From: JBELMB01 sp042088665
Lineage (GTDB): Bacteria; Pseudomonadota; Alphaproteobacteria; Rhodobacterales; Rhodobacteraceae
Length of the DNA: 44,552 nucleotides
Assembly: GCA_042088665.1 (NCBI GenBank)
Contig: JBELMB010000025.1
Coordinates: 1 to 44,552 of the forward strand
Reading direction: 5' to 3'
The translations under genes were made by a program, and so were the position numbers. The notes beneath the pieces were generated by a model. That model did not search any database and was not told where the DNA came from. It saw only the letters and a list, made by a program, of their open reading frames with translations. Numbering within the stretch: position 1 is the stretch's first letter; every line of letters starts with the position of its first letter. This document shows, in pieces, positions 7,711 to 16,228 of this stretch.

Positions 7711-10137
7711 ATGAAAACCACCACACGCGCCGTTGTGATCGGCGGCGGCATCGCGGGCTGTTCCACGCTCTATCACCTGACGCAGGAAGGCTGGACCGAT
7801 GTCATGCTGCTGGAGCGCGACGAGCTGACCTCAGGGACCACATGGCACTCCGCCGCGCAGGTCACGAACTTTGGCATGGGGCAGACGATGGTGGGGCTCA
7901 AGAGCCACTCGATCAAGCTTTACAAAGACCTGTCCGAGGACCCGGACTACCCGATCACCTACCATCATGGCGACGGCGGCATCCGGCTCGCCAATACCGA
8001 GGCGCATATGGAAGGCTACGCGCATTTTGCCTCCATGGCGCGGGGGATGGATGTGCATTTCGAAGTGATCGACGCAGCGGAATGCGCCCGCCGCCATCCG
8101 CTGATCTCGACCGACAACCTGATCGGTGGGCTCTGGGATCCGCTGGACGGTGACATCGACCCGGCGCAGTTGTGTCAGGCGCTGGCGCGGCGCGCGCGCA
8201 AGGCCGGCGCCGAAGTGCACCGCAACACCCCCGTGACAGGCCTGCGCCAACTGTCCGATGACACCTGGGTCGTTGAAACACCCAAGGGCGAGATCCACGC
8301 AGAGGTCGTGATCAACGCCTGCGGGTACCGCGTCAACGAAGTGGGCGCCATGATGGGCGTGCACCACCCGGTCATGTCCATGGAACATCAGTACTTTGTC
8401 ACCGAGGACATCCCCGCCATTGCCGAGGCCGGTCACCGCATGCCGCTCTTGCGCTGCCCGATCTCGGACTACTACTGCCGTCAGGACAAGCAGGGGCTCC
8501 TGGTGGGTTTCTACGAACAGGACTGCCGCACTTGGGGCATGGACGGGATCGACCCGAAGTTCACCAACGCCTTGTGTCCTGATGATCTGGACCGCGTGAT
8601 GGACGTGCTCGAGGGCGCGTTTGCCCGCATGCCCGCGCTGCAGGACGCAGGCATCCACACCATCGTGAACGGCCCGATCACCTACACCATCGACGGCACA
8701 CCGCTGGTCGGCCCGATCCCCGGCAAGCGCAACGCCTATTGCATCATCGGGTTGCGCGCGGGCCTCGGCGAAGGTGGCGGCCACGGCTGGCTTCTGGCGC
8801 AACAGATCGTGCACGGCGAGGCCTGCTACGACACCTGGCCGCTCGACCCGCGTCGCTTTGGACCCCACACAAACGTGGAACTGACCGCCAAAATGGCGAT
8901 CCAGGACTACCAGAACGAATTCCGCTTCCACTTCCCCAACGAACACCGCCCTGCCGCCCGCCATGCACGCACCACGCCGATCACCCCGGTTCTGGCGGCC
9001 AAAGGCGCGCATTTCGCGCCGATCAATGGCTGGGAACGGGCAGAGTTCTTTGCCCCCGGGCTGCACACCACCCCCAGCTACCGCTTCGACGAAAGCTTTG
9101 ACGCCGTGCGGGAAGAAGTGAAGGCGGTGCAATCCGCCGTTGGTCTCGCCGAAGTGAACGGCTTCAACCGGATCGAGATAACCGGTGCCGACCGCCATAC
9201 CTTCCTTGACCGCCTCAGCTGCAGCCGCGTGCCAAAGCGCGACGGACGGCTCGGCCTCGGCTATCTTCTGAACGCCCATGGCATGGTCAAGGCAGAGGCC
9301 ACCTTTGCCAATCTTCCCGCCTCGGACCGCGGCCCGGCCCGTGTCTGGTACGGCTCCGCCGCTGCCTCCGAACGCCATGACATGGATTGGCTGGAAAAAC
9401 ACCGCCAGCCCGGTGAGGACGTGCAGTTCCGCAGCCTGACGGACAGCCACGCGATCCTGCTCCTCGCGGGCCCCAAGGCACGCGCGGTTCTGTCCGAGGT
9501 GGTGCGGGGCGACGTGTCGGCCAAGGCCTTTCCATGGCTCTCACTGCGCGAAACCTTTGTCGGCATTGCGCCTGCCACGGTGATGTCCGTCTCCTTTTCC
9601 GGCGAATTGGCTTACGAAGTGCACGTGCCCCTGGCTTCGCTCTTCGCCGCCTTCACGGCCCTCACACAAGCGGGCGAAGCCCATGGCCTGCGGCTCTTTG
9701 GCAGCCACGCGGTCGAATCGATGCGGATGGAAAAGGGTTTCCTGCATTGGAAGGCTGATTTGCTGACCGAATTCGACCCCTTCGAGACAGGTCTCGACCG
9801 CTTTGTCACACTGAACAAAGAGTTCATCGGCAAACAGGCCTTGCTGACACGACAGGCCGATGGCCCGCGCAAGTCACTGGTTTCGCTCGCGGTCGAGACA
9901 AGCAAATGCGCAGCCCACCCCGGCGCATCGATGATGCAGGATGGCAAGGTCATCGGCACGATCACATCCGGCGCCTGGGGCCATCGCACGGGCCTGAACC
10001 TGGCGATGGGCTTCATCAACCCGGACCAGAGCGCGATTGGCACGCAGATCATGCTCGACCTGCTCGGGGATCTTGTCCCCGCCCGCGTCATTGCCCCGGC
10101 CGTCTACGATCCCGATATGACCCTGCCCCGCGGATAA
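7711..10137 (+). CDS. GcvT-family FAD-dependent oxidoreductase, dimethylglycine/sarcosine dehydrogenase-like
   Basis: An 808-aa two-part enzyme. Residues 1-~370 are a DAO-type FAD domain with VIGGGIAGCSTLYHL near the N-terminus and SGTTWHSAA, whose His46 matches the histidine that binds FAD covalently in DMGDH. A linker (FAO_M-like) follows, then a GcvT-like folate-binding region (~430-800) with GFNRIEITGADRH and ESMRMEKGFLHWKADL. Such enzymes oxidatively remove an N-methyl group and pass it to tetrahydrofolate. The start at 7711 follows a good AGGGAGGA site; an upstream in-frame ATG at 7591 has none. It is divergent from the MttB-like gene, which suggests sequential demethylation of a methylated amine. 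Confidence 0.88.
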   Translation: MKTTTRAVVIGGGIAGCSTLYHLTQEGWTDVMLLERDELTSGTTWHSAAQVTNFGMGQTMVGLKSHSIKLYKDLSEDPDYPITYHHGDGGIRLANTEAHMEGYAHFASMARGMDVHFEVIDAAECARRHPLISTDNLIGGLWDPLDGDIDPAQLCQALARRARKAGAEVHRNTPVTGLRQLSDDTWVVETPKGEIHAEVVINACGYRVNEVGAMMGVHHPVMSMEHQYFVTEDIPAIAEAGHRMPLLRCPISDYYCRQDKQGLLVGFYEQDCRTWGMDGIDPKFTNALCPDDLDRVMDVLEGAFARMPALQDAGIHTIVNGPITYTIDGTPLVGPIPGKRNAYCIIGLRAGLGEGGGHGWLLAQQIVHGEACYDTWPLDPRRFGPHTNVELTAKMAIQDYQNEFRFHFPNEHRPAARHARTTPITPVLAAKGAHFAPINGWERAEFFAPGLHTTPSYRFDESFDAVREEVKAVQSAVGLAEVNGFNRIEITGADRHTFLDRLSCSRVPKRDGRLGLGYLLNAHGMVKAEATFANLPASDRGPARVWYGSAAASERHDMDWLEKHRQPGEDVQFRSLTDSHAILLLAGPKARAVLSEVVRGDVSAKAFPWLSLRETFVGIAPATVMSVSFSGELAYEVHVPLASLFAAFTALTQAGEAHGLRLFGSHAVESMRMEKGFLHWKADLLTEFDPFETGLDRFVTLNKEFIGKQALLTRQADGPRKSLVSLAVETSKCAAHPGASMMQDGKVIGTITSGAWGHRTGLNLAMGFINPDQSAIGTQIMLDLLGDLVPARVIAPAVYDPDMTLPRG

Positions 10138-10203
10138 GGCGCACCGCGGGGTCGGTGGGCGGGCGAAAGACGCAGTCTGAGTCCCGCCGCCGAACCCGCC
10201 AAC

Positions 10204-11259
10204 TCACTCTGGTAACCACCCGTCATACAGGGAAAAATCCGGTCCAAGCGGCAGCGCAACCGGCCCGCCCTGCCGTGCGGAGGCATAGACCGCGCTGACA
10301 AACTCCAGCGATCTGCGCCCATCGGACAGCGTCACTTCGCCCCCGCCCCGGCCCTCCATCGCATCCGCAATGGCCCCGAACAATCCGACGAACCCGGTGT
10401 CCTGCGGCGGCACATCTGCGAGAACGGCATCGATCTCGGCCTGCTGGCGCGGCGCGCGCGCGGTAAAATGCCAGCCCGTCTCCGCTGGCGCATAGGGCGC
10501 GCGGCCCGATTCCACCGTCACCCCTTCGAACACGAGCCGCATCCGCGTCTCATCCGTGGCGGCCCCCAGCGTGATCGAAGAGGTCAGCACCGCCCCGCTC
10601 TGCATCCGCAACGCAAGCGCCGCACAGTCCTCGACCTCGATCTCATTGACCCGCGTCGCAAGCTCCGCATGGACCCGCGCCACAGGACCCAGAAAAGCGG
10701 GCAGAAAATCGTGAATATGGATCGCATGGCCCAAGACAGCCCCGCCGCGCTCTCCCGCCCATGTCCCACGCCAATCCACGGCATAGTAGGCTGCATCCCG
10801 GTTCCAATGGGTCTCGATGGTTCCGGCAAATAGCCGCCCCGCCAAACCAGCCTCCATGACCGCCCGCAGCTGCGCCGTTCCCGGCCCATAGCGATATTGG
10901 AACACCGGGAACACGCGCTTGCCTGTCTCCTGCGCCTTGGCAATCAGGGCATCTGCCTCCTTGAGCGAGGCGACCAGCGGCTTTTCACAAATGACGTCCT
11001 TGCCCGCATCCAGCGCCTTCAGGCAGGCCGCGAGATGCAGGTGCGGCGGCAGGCAAATGTCGATCAGACCCACGGAGGGATCCGCCAGAAGCGCATCGAA
11101 ATCAGTGGCGATGGGCACAGGATGCGTCTCGGCCACTTTCTCCGCCCGCACGCGGTCCAGATCACACAGCGCTGCAATCTCGAACCGGCCCGGCAGGGCA
11201 CGATATGCCGCGAGATGCTCCGCCCCGATGCCCGCACCAATGATCGCAACGCGGATCAT
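10204..11259 (-). CDS. Gfo/Idh/MocA family oxidoreductase (first of three in operon, last transcribed)
   Basis: NAD(P)-dependent dehydrogenase of 351 aa. The N-terminal Rossmann fold starts VAIIGAGIGAEHLAAY, and the conserved CEKPL (Lys93) is the family's catalytic lysine motif. The C-terminal half contains the sheet domain with GGAVLGHAIHIHDFLPAF. The substrate is not known; relatives act on sugars, inositols or their derivatives. The start at 11259 overlaps the preceding gene's stop in ATGA (11256-11259), so it is very probably translated by coupling. The frame is open further upstream to 11481 inside the neighbour and is not used. It is the 3'-terminal gene of a three-gene minus-strand operon. 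Confidence 0.88.
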   Translation of the reverse strand: MIRVAIIGAGIGAEHLAAYRALPGRFEIAALCDLDRVRAEKVAETHPVPIATDFDALLADPSVGLIDICLPPHLHLAACLKALDAGKDVICEKPLVASLKEADALIAKAQETGKRVFPVFQYRYGPGTAQLRAVMEAGLAGRLFAGTIETHWNRDAAYYAVDWRGTWAGERGGAVLGHAIHIHDFLPAFLGPVARVHAELATRVNEIEVEDCAALALRMQSGAVLTSSITLGAATDETRMRLVFEGVTVESGRAPYAPAETGWHFTARAPRQQAEIDAVLADVPPQDTGFVGLFGAIADAMEGRGGGEVTLSDGRRSLEFVSAVYASARQGGPVALPLGPDFSLYDGWLPE

Positions 11260-12257
11260 TGGCCTTCTGCCAACATCTGGGCCCGGATGGCGATTTCCAT
11301 CGTGCGGTAGCTGTGCTCTTGCGGCGCGGTCTTCCACGTACGGTTTTCCAAGTCGTTGGTGAGGCTTTGAAAATAGGTCAATGCCACGTCGCGACAGTCG
11401 ATCTGCGCGTTTTCCGTCCCATTCACGAGGTAAAGCGTGTCGGTTCGGTGCGGCTGTCCGATGTCGGTGTATTTTCGGCACTCGATGGTGCCCTCGGTGC
11501 CCAGCAGGAATAGCCGCCCGTCACCCCATGTGGGCAGGCCGTCCGGCGTGAACCAATCCAGCCGGAGGTAGCCGTGCCCCCGATCCCCCACCAGCGTCAT
11601 TTCACCAAAGTCCTGAAATCCGGGATGGTCCGGCAGCGTGGTGTTTTCCACCAGGGCATGGGCGATCCGGGTTTCCGTCGAGCCGGTGAAATGCAGGAAC
11701 TGGTCCACCTGGTGGCTGCCGATGTCACACAGGATGCCCCCGTAGCGCTGCCGATCAAAGAACCAGTCCGGCCGCGTTTTCAGGTTCTGCTTGTGCGGTG
11801 CCAGCGTGACGACCTGAATCACACGCCCGATCGCGCCTGAGGCCACAAGTTCAGACGCCTTGACCGCGGCCCGCACCTGAAACCGTTCCGAGAAATTGAC
11901 CGACCAGATGCGCCCGGTCCGCGCCTGCGTCTCTTTCAAGGCCGCCAGCTGCTCAAGCGTGGTGCAGCCCGGCTTGTCGACCATCACGTCCTTGCCCGCT
12001 TCCATCGCCTCGATGGCCAGCGCGGCGCGGTCCTCAGGCACGGCGGCGATCAGGATCAGGTCCAGATCCGCATCCAGAAGGGCACGGCGGTCGGCGGCCT
12101 TCTGCACCTCTGGGAACACTGCGTTGAACTTGGCCTCTGTCACGGCAGGCCCGTCCGTCCAATACTGCGCGCAGGTCGCGCCTTCGGCCTTCATGCCCTG
12201 CAGCATGCCAAAGATGTGACCGTGGTCGATGCCGAGGATGCCCAGTTTCAAACTCAT
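11256..12257 (-). CDS. Gfo/Idh/MocA family oxidoreductase (middle gene of three)
   Basis: A 333-aa member with two departures from the usual motifs. The N-terminus reads LKLGILGIDHGHIFGM, without a clear GxGxxG, and the lysine motif is VDKPG (Lys95) instead of EKP. Some Gfo/Idh/MocA proteins share these features, so loss of activity is not implied. The middle has PDWFFDRQRYGGILCDIGSH, typical of the family. It starts one base after the stop of the upstream gene, with AAGGA lying inside that gene's 3' end, and overlaps the next gene by four bases. The substrate is unknown. Confidence 0.87.
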   Translation of the reverse strand: MSLKLGILGIDHGHIFGMLQGMKAEGATCAQYWTDGPAVTEAKFNAVFPEVQKAADRRALLDADLDLILIAAVPEDRAALAIEAMEAGKDVMVDKPGCTTLEQLAALKETQARTGRIWSVNFSERFQVRAAVKASELVASGAIGRVIQVVTLAPHKQNLKTRPDWFFDRQRYGGILCDIGSHQVDQFLHFTGSTETRIAHALVENTTLPDHPGFQDFGEMTLVGDRGHGYLRLDWFTPDGLPTWGDGRLFLLGTEGTIECRKYTDIGQPHRTDTLYLVNGTENAQIDCRDVALTYFQSLTNDLENRTWKTAPQEHSYRTMEIAIRAQMLAEGQ

Positions 12258-12258
12258 C

Positions 12259-13275
12259 TTACATGTCCTTCGTGGCGATGGGGCGGCCTGTCCGGCCAGA
12301 GGTCTCAATCGCGGCGATCAGCCGGTGAACGCCCAGCGCAGCGCGGCCCGGCACCAGCGGCGGATGCCCTTCGCGCAGCGCGCGCATGAAATCCTCGATG
12401 ACGAACCGGTGCCAGTCGGAGGTGAATGCCATGGGATCCGCTCCGGCTCCGGACTGGACCGCCTGTCCCAGCGTTTCAGACCGGCCATCCTGCCAGTCCA
12501 GCCGCAAAAGCCCTGCCTCCAGATGCGCCGACCCGGCCTGTCCGTGCAACGTGATCGTCTCGCCACGGCCCGGAAAACTGGCTGTGGTGGCAAAGAGATG
12601 GCCAAAAGCACCGGTGTCAAAGCGCAGGCCTGCGGCAACGAGATCCTCGGCCTCCATCTTGTGAAAACCGGTTTTGGCGGTCATCGCCGTGACCTCTGCC
12701 ACCGGGCCCGCCAGCGACAGCATCAGGTCAAGCGTATGAATTGCCTGACTGATCAGCACCCCGCCGCCATCGCGCGCATAGCTGCCCCGGCCCGGTTCAT
12801 CGTAGTAGCCCTGCGGCCGCCACCATGGCACGGCGACCTCGATCATGCGCAACGGGCCAAGATCGGGCAGCACCTTGCGCAGGTCCGCCACAACCGGGCG
12901 CGCACGGTGTTGCAGCATGATGCCCAGCGGCACACTGGCGATTTCGCAGGTCTCGACCAGTCGTGTCGCGGCGGGCAGCGTCCGCTCGACCGGTTTTTCC
13001 ATGAGGATCGGTTTGCCCTCCGCGACCAGCAGATCCAAGATCTCTCGTCGGGCGTTGGGCGGCGTGGTCAGTAGGACAAAGTCGACGTCGGACCCGGCAA
13101 TCTCTTCGACACTTTCGGCCGCCTTGGCACCAAGGTCGGGCCAGTCGTTCAGGAATGCCTCTCGCGCCGTTTCCGATCGGGCAAAGACATGGGTCAATTC
13201 GAGGTCCGGCAAGCGAGAGATGGCATCGGCATAGGTCCCCGAGACCATGCCAAGCCCGATCAAGGCGCATTTCAT
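12259..13275 (-). CDS. Gfo/Idh/MocA family oxidoreductase (first transcribed of three)
   Basis: A 338-aa dehydrogenase, N-terminus MKCALIGLGMVSGTYADAI with a normal GxGxxxG nucleotide motif and LMEKPV (Lys94) as the catalytic lysine motif. The second domain has DGGGVLISQAIHTLDLMLSL, with the His of the HTLD box seen across the family. The start at 13275 has AAGGA eight bases upstream; the longer frame to 13401 has no such site. It is the promoter-proximal gene of the operon 13275-10204, and the region 13276-14231 upstream should hold the promoter. Three different paralogues in one operon suggest successive or alternative oxidation steps on related polyols or sugars. Confidence 0.88.
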   Translation of the reverse strand: MKCALIGLGMVSGTYADAISRLPDLELTHVFARSETAREAFLNDWPDLGAKAAESVEEIAGSDVDFVLLTTPPNARREILDLLVAEGKPILMEKPVERTLPAATRLVETCEIASVPLGIMLQHRARPVVADLRKVLPDLGPLRMIEVAVPWWRPQGYYDEPGRGSYARDGGGVLISQAIHTLDLMLSLAGPVAEVTAMTAKTGFHKMEAEDLVAAGLRFDTGAFGHLFATTASFPGRGETITLHGQAGSAHLEAGLLRLDWQDGRSETLGQAVQSGAGADPMAFTSDWHRFVIEDFMRALREGHPPLVPGRAALGVHRLIAAIETSGRTGRPIATKDM

Positions 13276-14231
13276 CAAGGTGGTCCTTCCTAGACTTCGG
13301 ACGACAAACGGTGCCCTGCCTCCTGCACGCACAAACCCACCGCAGGCTTGCACGGCAAGCGTCCCTGGCTGGGGAGGCCGTGTGAAAAAAGGCGCGAACA
13401 CCTTGCCGTTGGGTTGTGCCCCGGCACGGGCTGCGGATCAAGCATCACGCAGAGGGTGCAGGCAAGGAACGCCTTGCGAAACAGGGCGAAGACCTCGGCA
13501 CCTTGGATATGGCCCCCGATGGCGATGGAGGCACTGAGGTCACCCATAGCGACTGTGCGCGCCCTTGCTTTGGCATGGGCCGTCCTTTGGCATGGACTGT
13601 ACGATTTGCCCTTTGGATGCTTGCCTTGCGCTTTGTTGGTGACAGTGACGGCACCCCACAGCAGATTTGTAGCGGGGGGCTGGCTTTTGGTGTCTCCATC
13701 ATTATCGGGGTGCACTTACGGTGGGGCGCTCGTCTGAGCAGATCAGGAACCGGCAATTTGGAAAGCTATTGGTATTATATAAATGAATTCAGCATCCTAA
13801 ATTCCCGAGAAGCACCGGCCACTTTGTATGCGAGAAGAATATAAGCTGAACTCAAAAGTGTATTTTGTGTCCAGTCGCCTGGATCAAGTATTCGGACCAA
13901 CCAAAACCACGCATCATTGCCGATGGTTGTGAACTGCTACACCGCCAGAGAAGAACCTGTTCGCCACCGCGCTCTTATCAACCTTTCCTCCGCTTCCACA
14001 CGTGCTGCCTGTAACCCAATGCAGGTGTCAGCTTTCGCAATGGACGCTCCGGGGTTGGCAAGAACATGATGACGGAACCAAAGCCACGCCGCCTCTGCAT
14101 CTGCTCGCAACCACTCTCCAATCCCCTTCGACAAGCGCTTTGACGCATGGCATGAGAGTGTTGCGGCCAGCCATACCCCATCAAGGCGCCCAGATACGCA
14201 GAAGATACGCAGATCCATCCTGAGGTTCAAA
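13276..14231. other. Gene-poor region of about 950 bases with an AT-rich block
   Basis: No convincing gene. Frames of 60-145 codons are open on both strands but lack recognisable domains and good start sites. The stretch 13741-13920 is clearly AT-rich: by hand count 76 of 180 bases are G or C, against a GC-rich background. The region must contain the promoter of the minus-strand dehydrogenase operon (start 13275) and of the aldo/keto reductase gene (start 14232). Possible explanations are a decayed gene, the scar of a mobile element, or an extended regulatory region. I saw no terminal inverted repeats or transposase motifs. Confidence 0.6.
14192..14213 (+). repeat. Perfect 11-bp direct repeat upstream of the aldo/keto reductase
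   Basis: Two adjacent copies of AGATACGCAGA, at 14192-14202 and 14203-14213, end 18 bases before the ATG at 14232. Tandem 11-bp units lie one helical turn apart, so they could be a double site for a regulator, or part of the 5' untranslated region. No other copy was noticed in the window. Confidence 0.6.
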
Positions 14232-15228
14232 ATGACACCCTTGCCCCATTTTGCCCTCGGCACCACCGATCTCGAAGTGACAGAGATCAGCTTTGGCGCC
14301 GCCGCGCTCGGCGATATGCCAGTCACCTACGGCTATGAGGTGGACGAAGCACGGGCCCGCGCCACGGTAGAGGCGATCTTTGACGGCGCCGCGGCTGGAT
14401 CGGTCAACATGCTCGACACCTCGCGCAACTACGGGCTTGGCCAGTCCGAGTCCCGGATCGGAGCCGTCATCCGCGAGCGCGGCGGCTTGCCAGAAGGGTT
14501 TGTGCTGTCGACCAAACTCGACCGGGACATGGACACCGGACGCTTTGACGCTGATCGTGTGCGCCGGTCAGTTGAGGAAAGCCTGTCGGCACTGAACCTG
14601 ACGCAGATACCGCTCCTGCATCTGCACGATCCCGAACATGCCCGCGACCTGTCAGAAGTCACCGCAGACGGCGGCGCGCTGGACGCATTGTTCCGACTCA
14701 AAGAGGAAGGGGTGGCGCAGGCGGTCGGACTGGCCATGGGACGGATCGATGTGATGCTTCCGATCCTGCAAGCCTACCCCTTTGACGCGCTGATCTCTCA
14801 CAATCGCTTCACGCTTTTGAACCGATCGGCAGAAGAGATGTTCGACTATGCCTATGACGCAGAGATCGCCGTGTTGAACGCAGCCCCCTTTGCCGGAGGG
14901 GTGNNNNNNNNNNGTGCTGGCGAAAGGCGCGGATGCGCTGCCCCGCGTGACCTACCAGGACGCCAGTGATGCGGAACTGGTCCCTGTTCGTACCATCGAG
15001 GCGCTATGCGCCAAGGAGGGTATCGCCATGGGGGCCGCAGCACTCGGTTTCAGCCTGCGAGATCCCAGAGTGACTTCGACAATCGTGGGCGTCTCCGCCC
15101 CTGAGCGGTTGGCGCAGACGCGCGTCTGGGCGGAAACGCGCCTGAGCGAAGAGATCTGGGACCGCCTCGATGCGTTGGCCTACGAGACAGAAGATCCCGA
15201 AGCCCAACGGATCTATCGTCCGGGCTGA
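14232..15228 (+). CDS. Aldo/keto reductase, aldose 1-dehydrogenase-like (interrupted by assembly gap)
   Basis: AKR superfamily protein, probably of the D-threo-aldose/L-fucose 1-dehydrogenase type. The catalytic tetrad can be assigned: Asp62 and Tyr67 (LDTSRNYG), Lys95 (LSTKLD), His132 (LLHLHDPEH). The sequence carries ten N (14904-14913) that break the frame: the left part ends AGGV and the right part begins VLAKG. Family members I recall read GGVLAKG here, so the gap is probably artificial and the gene intact (~327 aa). The right part keeps RDPRVTSTIVGVS, the cofactor-binding C-terminal segment. The start is preceded by TGAGG. Reaction inferred: NAD(P)-linked oxidation of an aldose to its lactone. 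Confidence 0.85.
14904..14913. other. Assembly gap (10 N) inside the aldo/keto reductase gene
   Basis: Ten N flanked on both sides by GTG. Deleting the N alone restores the frame (GGVVLAKG). Deleting the N plus one GTG also restores it and gives GGVLAKG, the sequence I expect for the family. The gap is therefore a scaffolding placeholder whose true length is probably zero or minus three. Confidence 0.95.
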
Positions 15229-15238
15229 TCGGCAAAGG

Positions 15239-15258
15239 GCGCGGGGTCAACCCCGCGC
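15239..15258. terminator. GC-rich hairpin between convergent genes
   Basis: GCGCGGGG (15239-15246), loop TCAA, CCCCGCGC (15251-15258): a perfect 8-bp stem with a tetraloop, ten bases after the aldo/keto reductase stop and before the end of the convergent phosphoesterase gene. There is no T-run, so it may act as an mRNA 3' stabiliser or a weak two-way terminator. Confidence 0.4.
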
Positions 15259-15310
15259 TACAGCGCGCCGCGCTGGACGGCACCGGTCGGGTCGCCTGCC
15301 CGGGCTTGGC

Positions 15311-16129
15311 TCAATCCGGTTTCGCCCAATCCTCAAAAGAGTTGCCGTGATAGACCACCTCACCATCCCAGGCGAAGGGGATCTGGTGGATCACGACGTC
15401 CTCGCCCCGGGTCAGGACAACACGGTACGAAGGCTCCAGCGGGCCCATCCCGGACACATCCGACACGTCGAGGTTCGGGATCACCTGGTGCACCGTCGAA
15501 GGCACGCCGGAGAACGGGATACCCGCCAGAGTGCCACACAGCGGTTCATGCACATGGCCAAAGAACAGGTGCACGATCTTGTCCCTGTGCCGTTTCAGAA
15601 CGGCCCGCAAGGGTGCCTGGTCGGCATCGACAATCGACAGCATATCCGTTGACGGATCGCCAAGATGCAGCGGGTTGTGGTGGAAAAAGACAAACGCCCG
15701 CGGTGCGTCGGTCAATTGCGCGTCCAGCCAGGCGAGACGCCGGGCACAGAAATGTCCCGCATGGGTCCCCGGTTCCGTGGTGTCACAAAAGATGAAACGC
15801 CCCTCTGGGGTCTCGTCCACGTGGTTGATGAATCCATGCGCATCCCGGGGATGATCCGGAAACGCCGTGAGAAAGGCATCGCGCGCATCGTGGTTGCCGA
15901 CCATCAGGCGCACCGGCACGGGGACGACCTTCAGGGCCTGTTTCAAGGCGTCGTAGGCTTCCGGATCGGCCCAATGGGTGAGATCGCCGGTGATGACAAG
16001 GCGCGCGGCATCGTTGTGATGCTCCGCGATATGACCAAATGCGCGGGCCAGTCGGGTGTAGGGATCGATACCTTCGATCAACATGCCCGGCGTGCCCAGA
16101 TGAATGTCCGACATATGGATGAATTTCAC
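15311..16129 (-). CDS. Metallophosphoesterase, class III cyclic-nucleotide phosphodiesterase-like
   Basis: A 272-aa calcineurin-like enzyme. Metal-binding motifs in order: FIHMSDIHLG (Asp, His), VITGDLTHW (Gly-Asp), MVGNHDA (Asn-His-Asp), VFFHHNPLHLG (His) and FFGHVHEP (Gly-His-x-His). This full set is found in CpdA-type 3',5'-cAMP phosphodiesterases and related enzymes, so the dinuclear site should be intact. The start is taken as GTG at 16129 because AAGGGGGG lies six bases upstream. The frame continues to 16165 without a better site. It lies 99 bases downstream of the sugar dehydrogenase gene on the same strand and may share its transcript. The substrate is not fixed by the sequence. Confidence 0.85.
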   Translation of the reverse strand: MKFIHMSDIHLGTPGMLIEGIDPYTRLARAFGHIAEHHNDAARLVITGDLTHWADPEAYDALKQALKVVPVPVRLMVGNHDARDAFLTAFPDHPRDAHGFINHVDETPEGRFIFCDTTEPGTHAGHFCARRLAWLDAQLTDAPRAFVFFHHNPLHLGDPSTDMLSIVDADQAPLRAVLKRHRDKIVHLFFGHVHEPLCGTLAGIPFSGVPSTVHQVIPNLDVSDVSGMGPLEPSYRVVLTRGEDVVIHQIPFAWDGEVVYHGNSFEDWAKPD

Positions 16130-16228
16130 AGCGCCCCCCTTGGATCGAATCGACAAACCACGCAATGCGCAGCCCGAAACAAGCGCAACTTCTGCTTTTG
16201 ACTCAAGGGTTATTCACGCGTTGCACAT

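Noticed and set aside
10138..10203. G-rich convergent spacer as a terminator
   Set aside because: No stem with a T-run could be drawn on either strand.
13290..13756. Overlapping frames on both strands (for example minus 13290-13715 and 13445-13756, plus 13348-13737)
   Set aside because: No known motif, no good ribosome-binding site, and neither strand is clearly preferred. Treated as part of a gene-poor interval.
13937..14326. Minus-strand frame of 129 codons overlapping the aldo/keto reductase start
   Set aside because: Its N-terminal third is antisense to a well-supported gene, and the remainder matches nothing I know.
15239..15258. Calling this hairpin a full rho-independent terminator
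   Set aside because: No T-run follows on either strand, so only a low-confidence structural call is kept.
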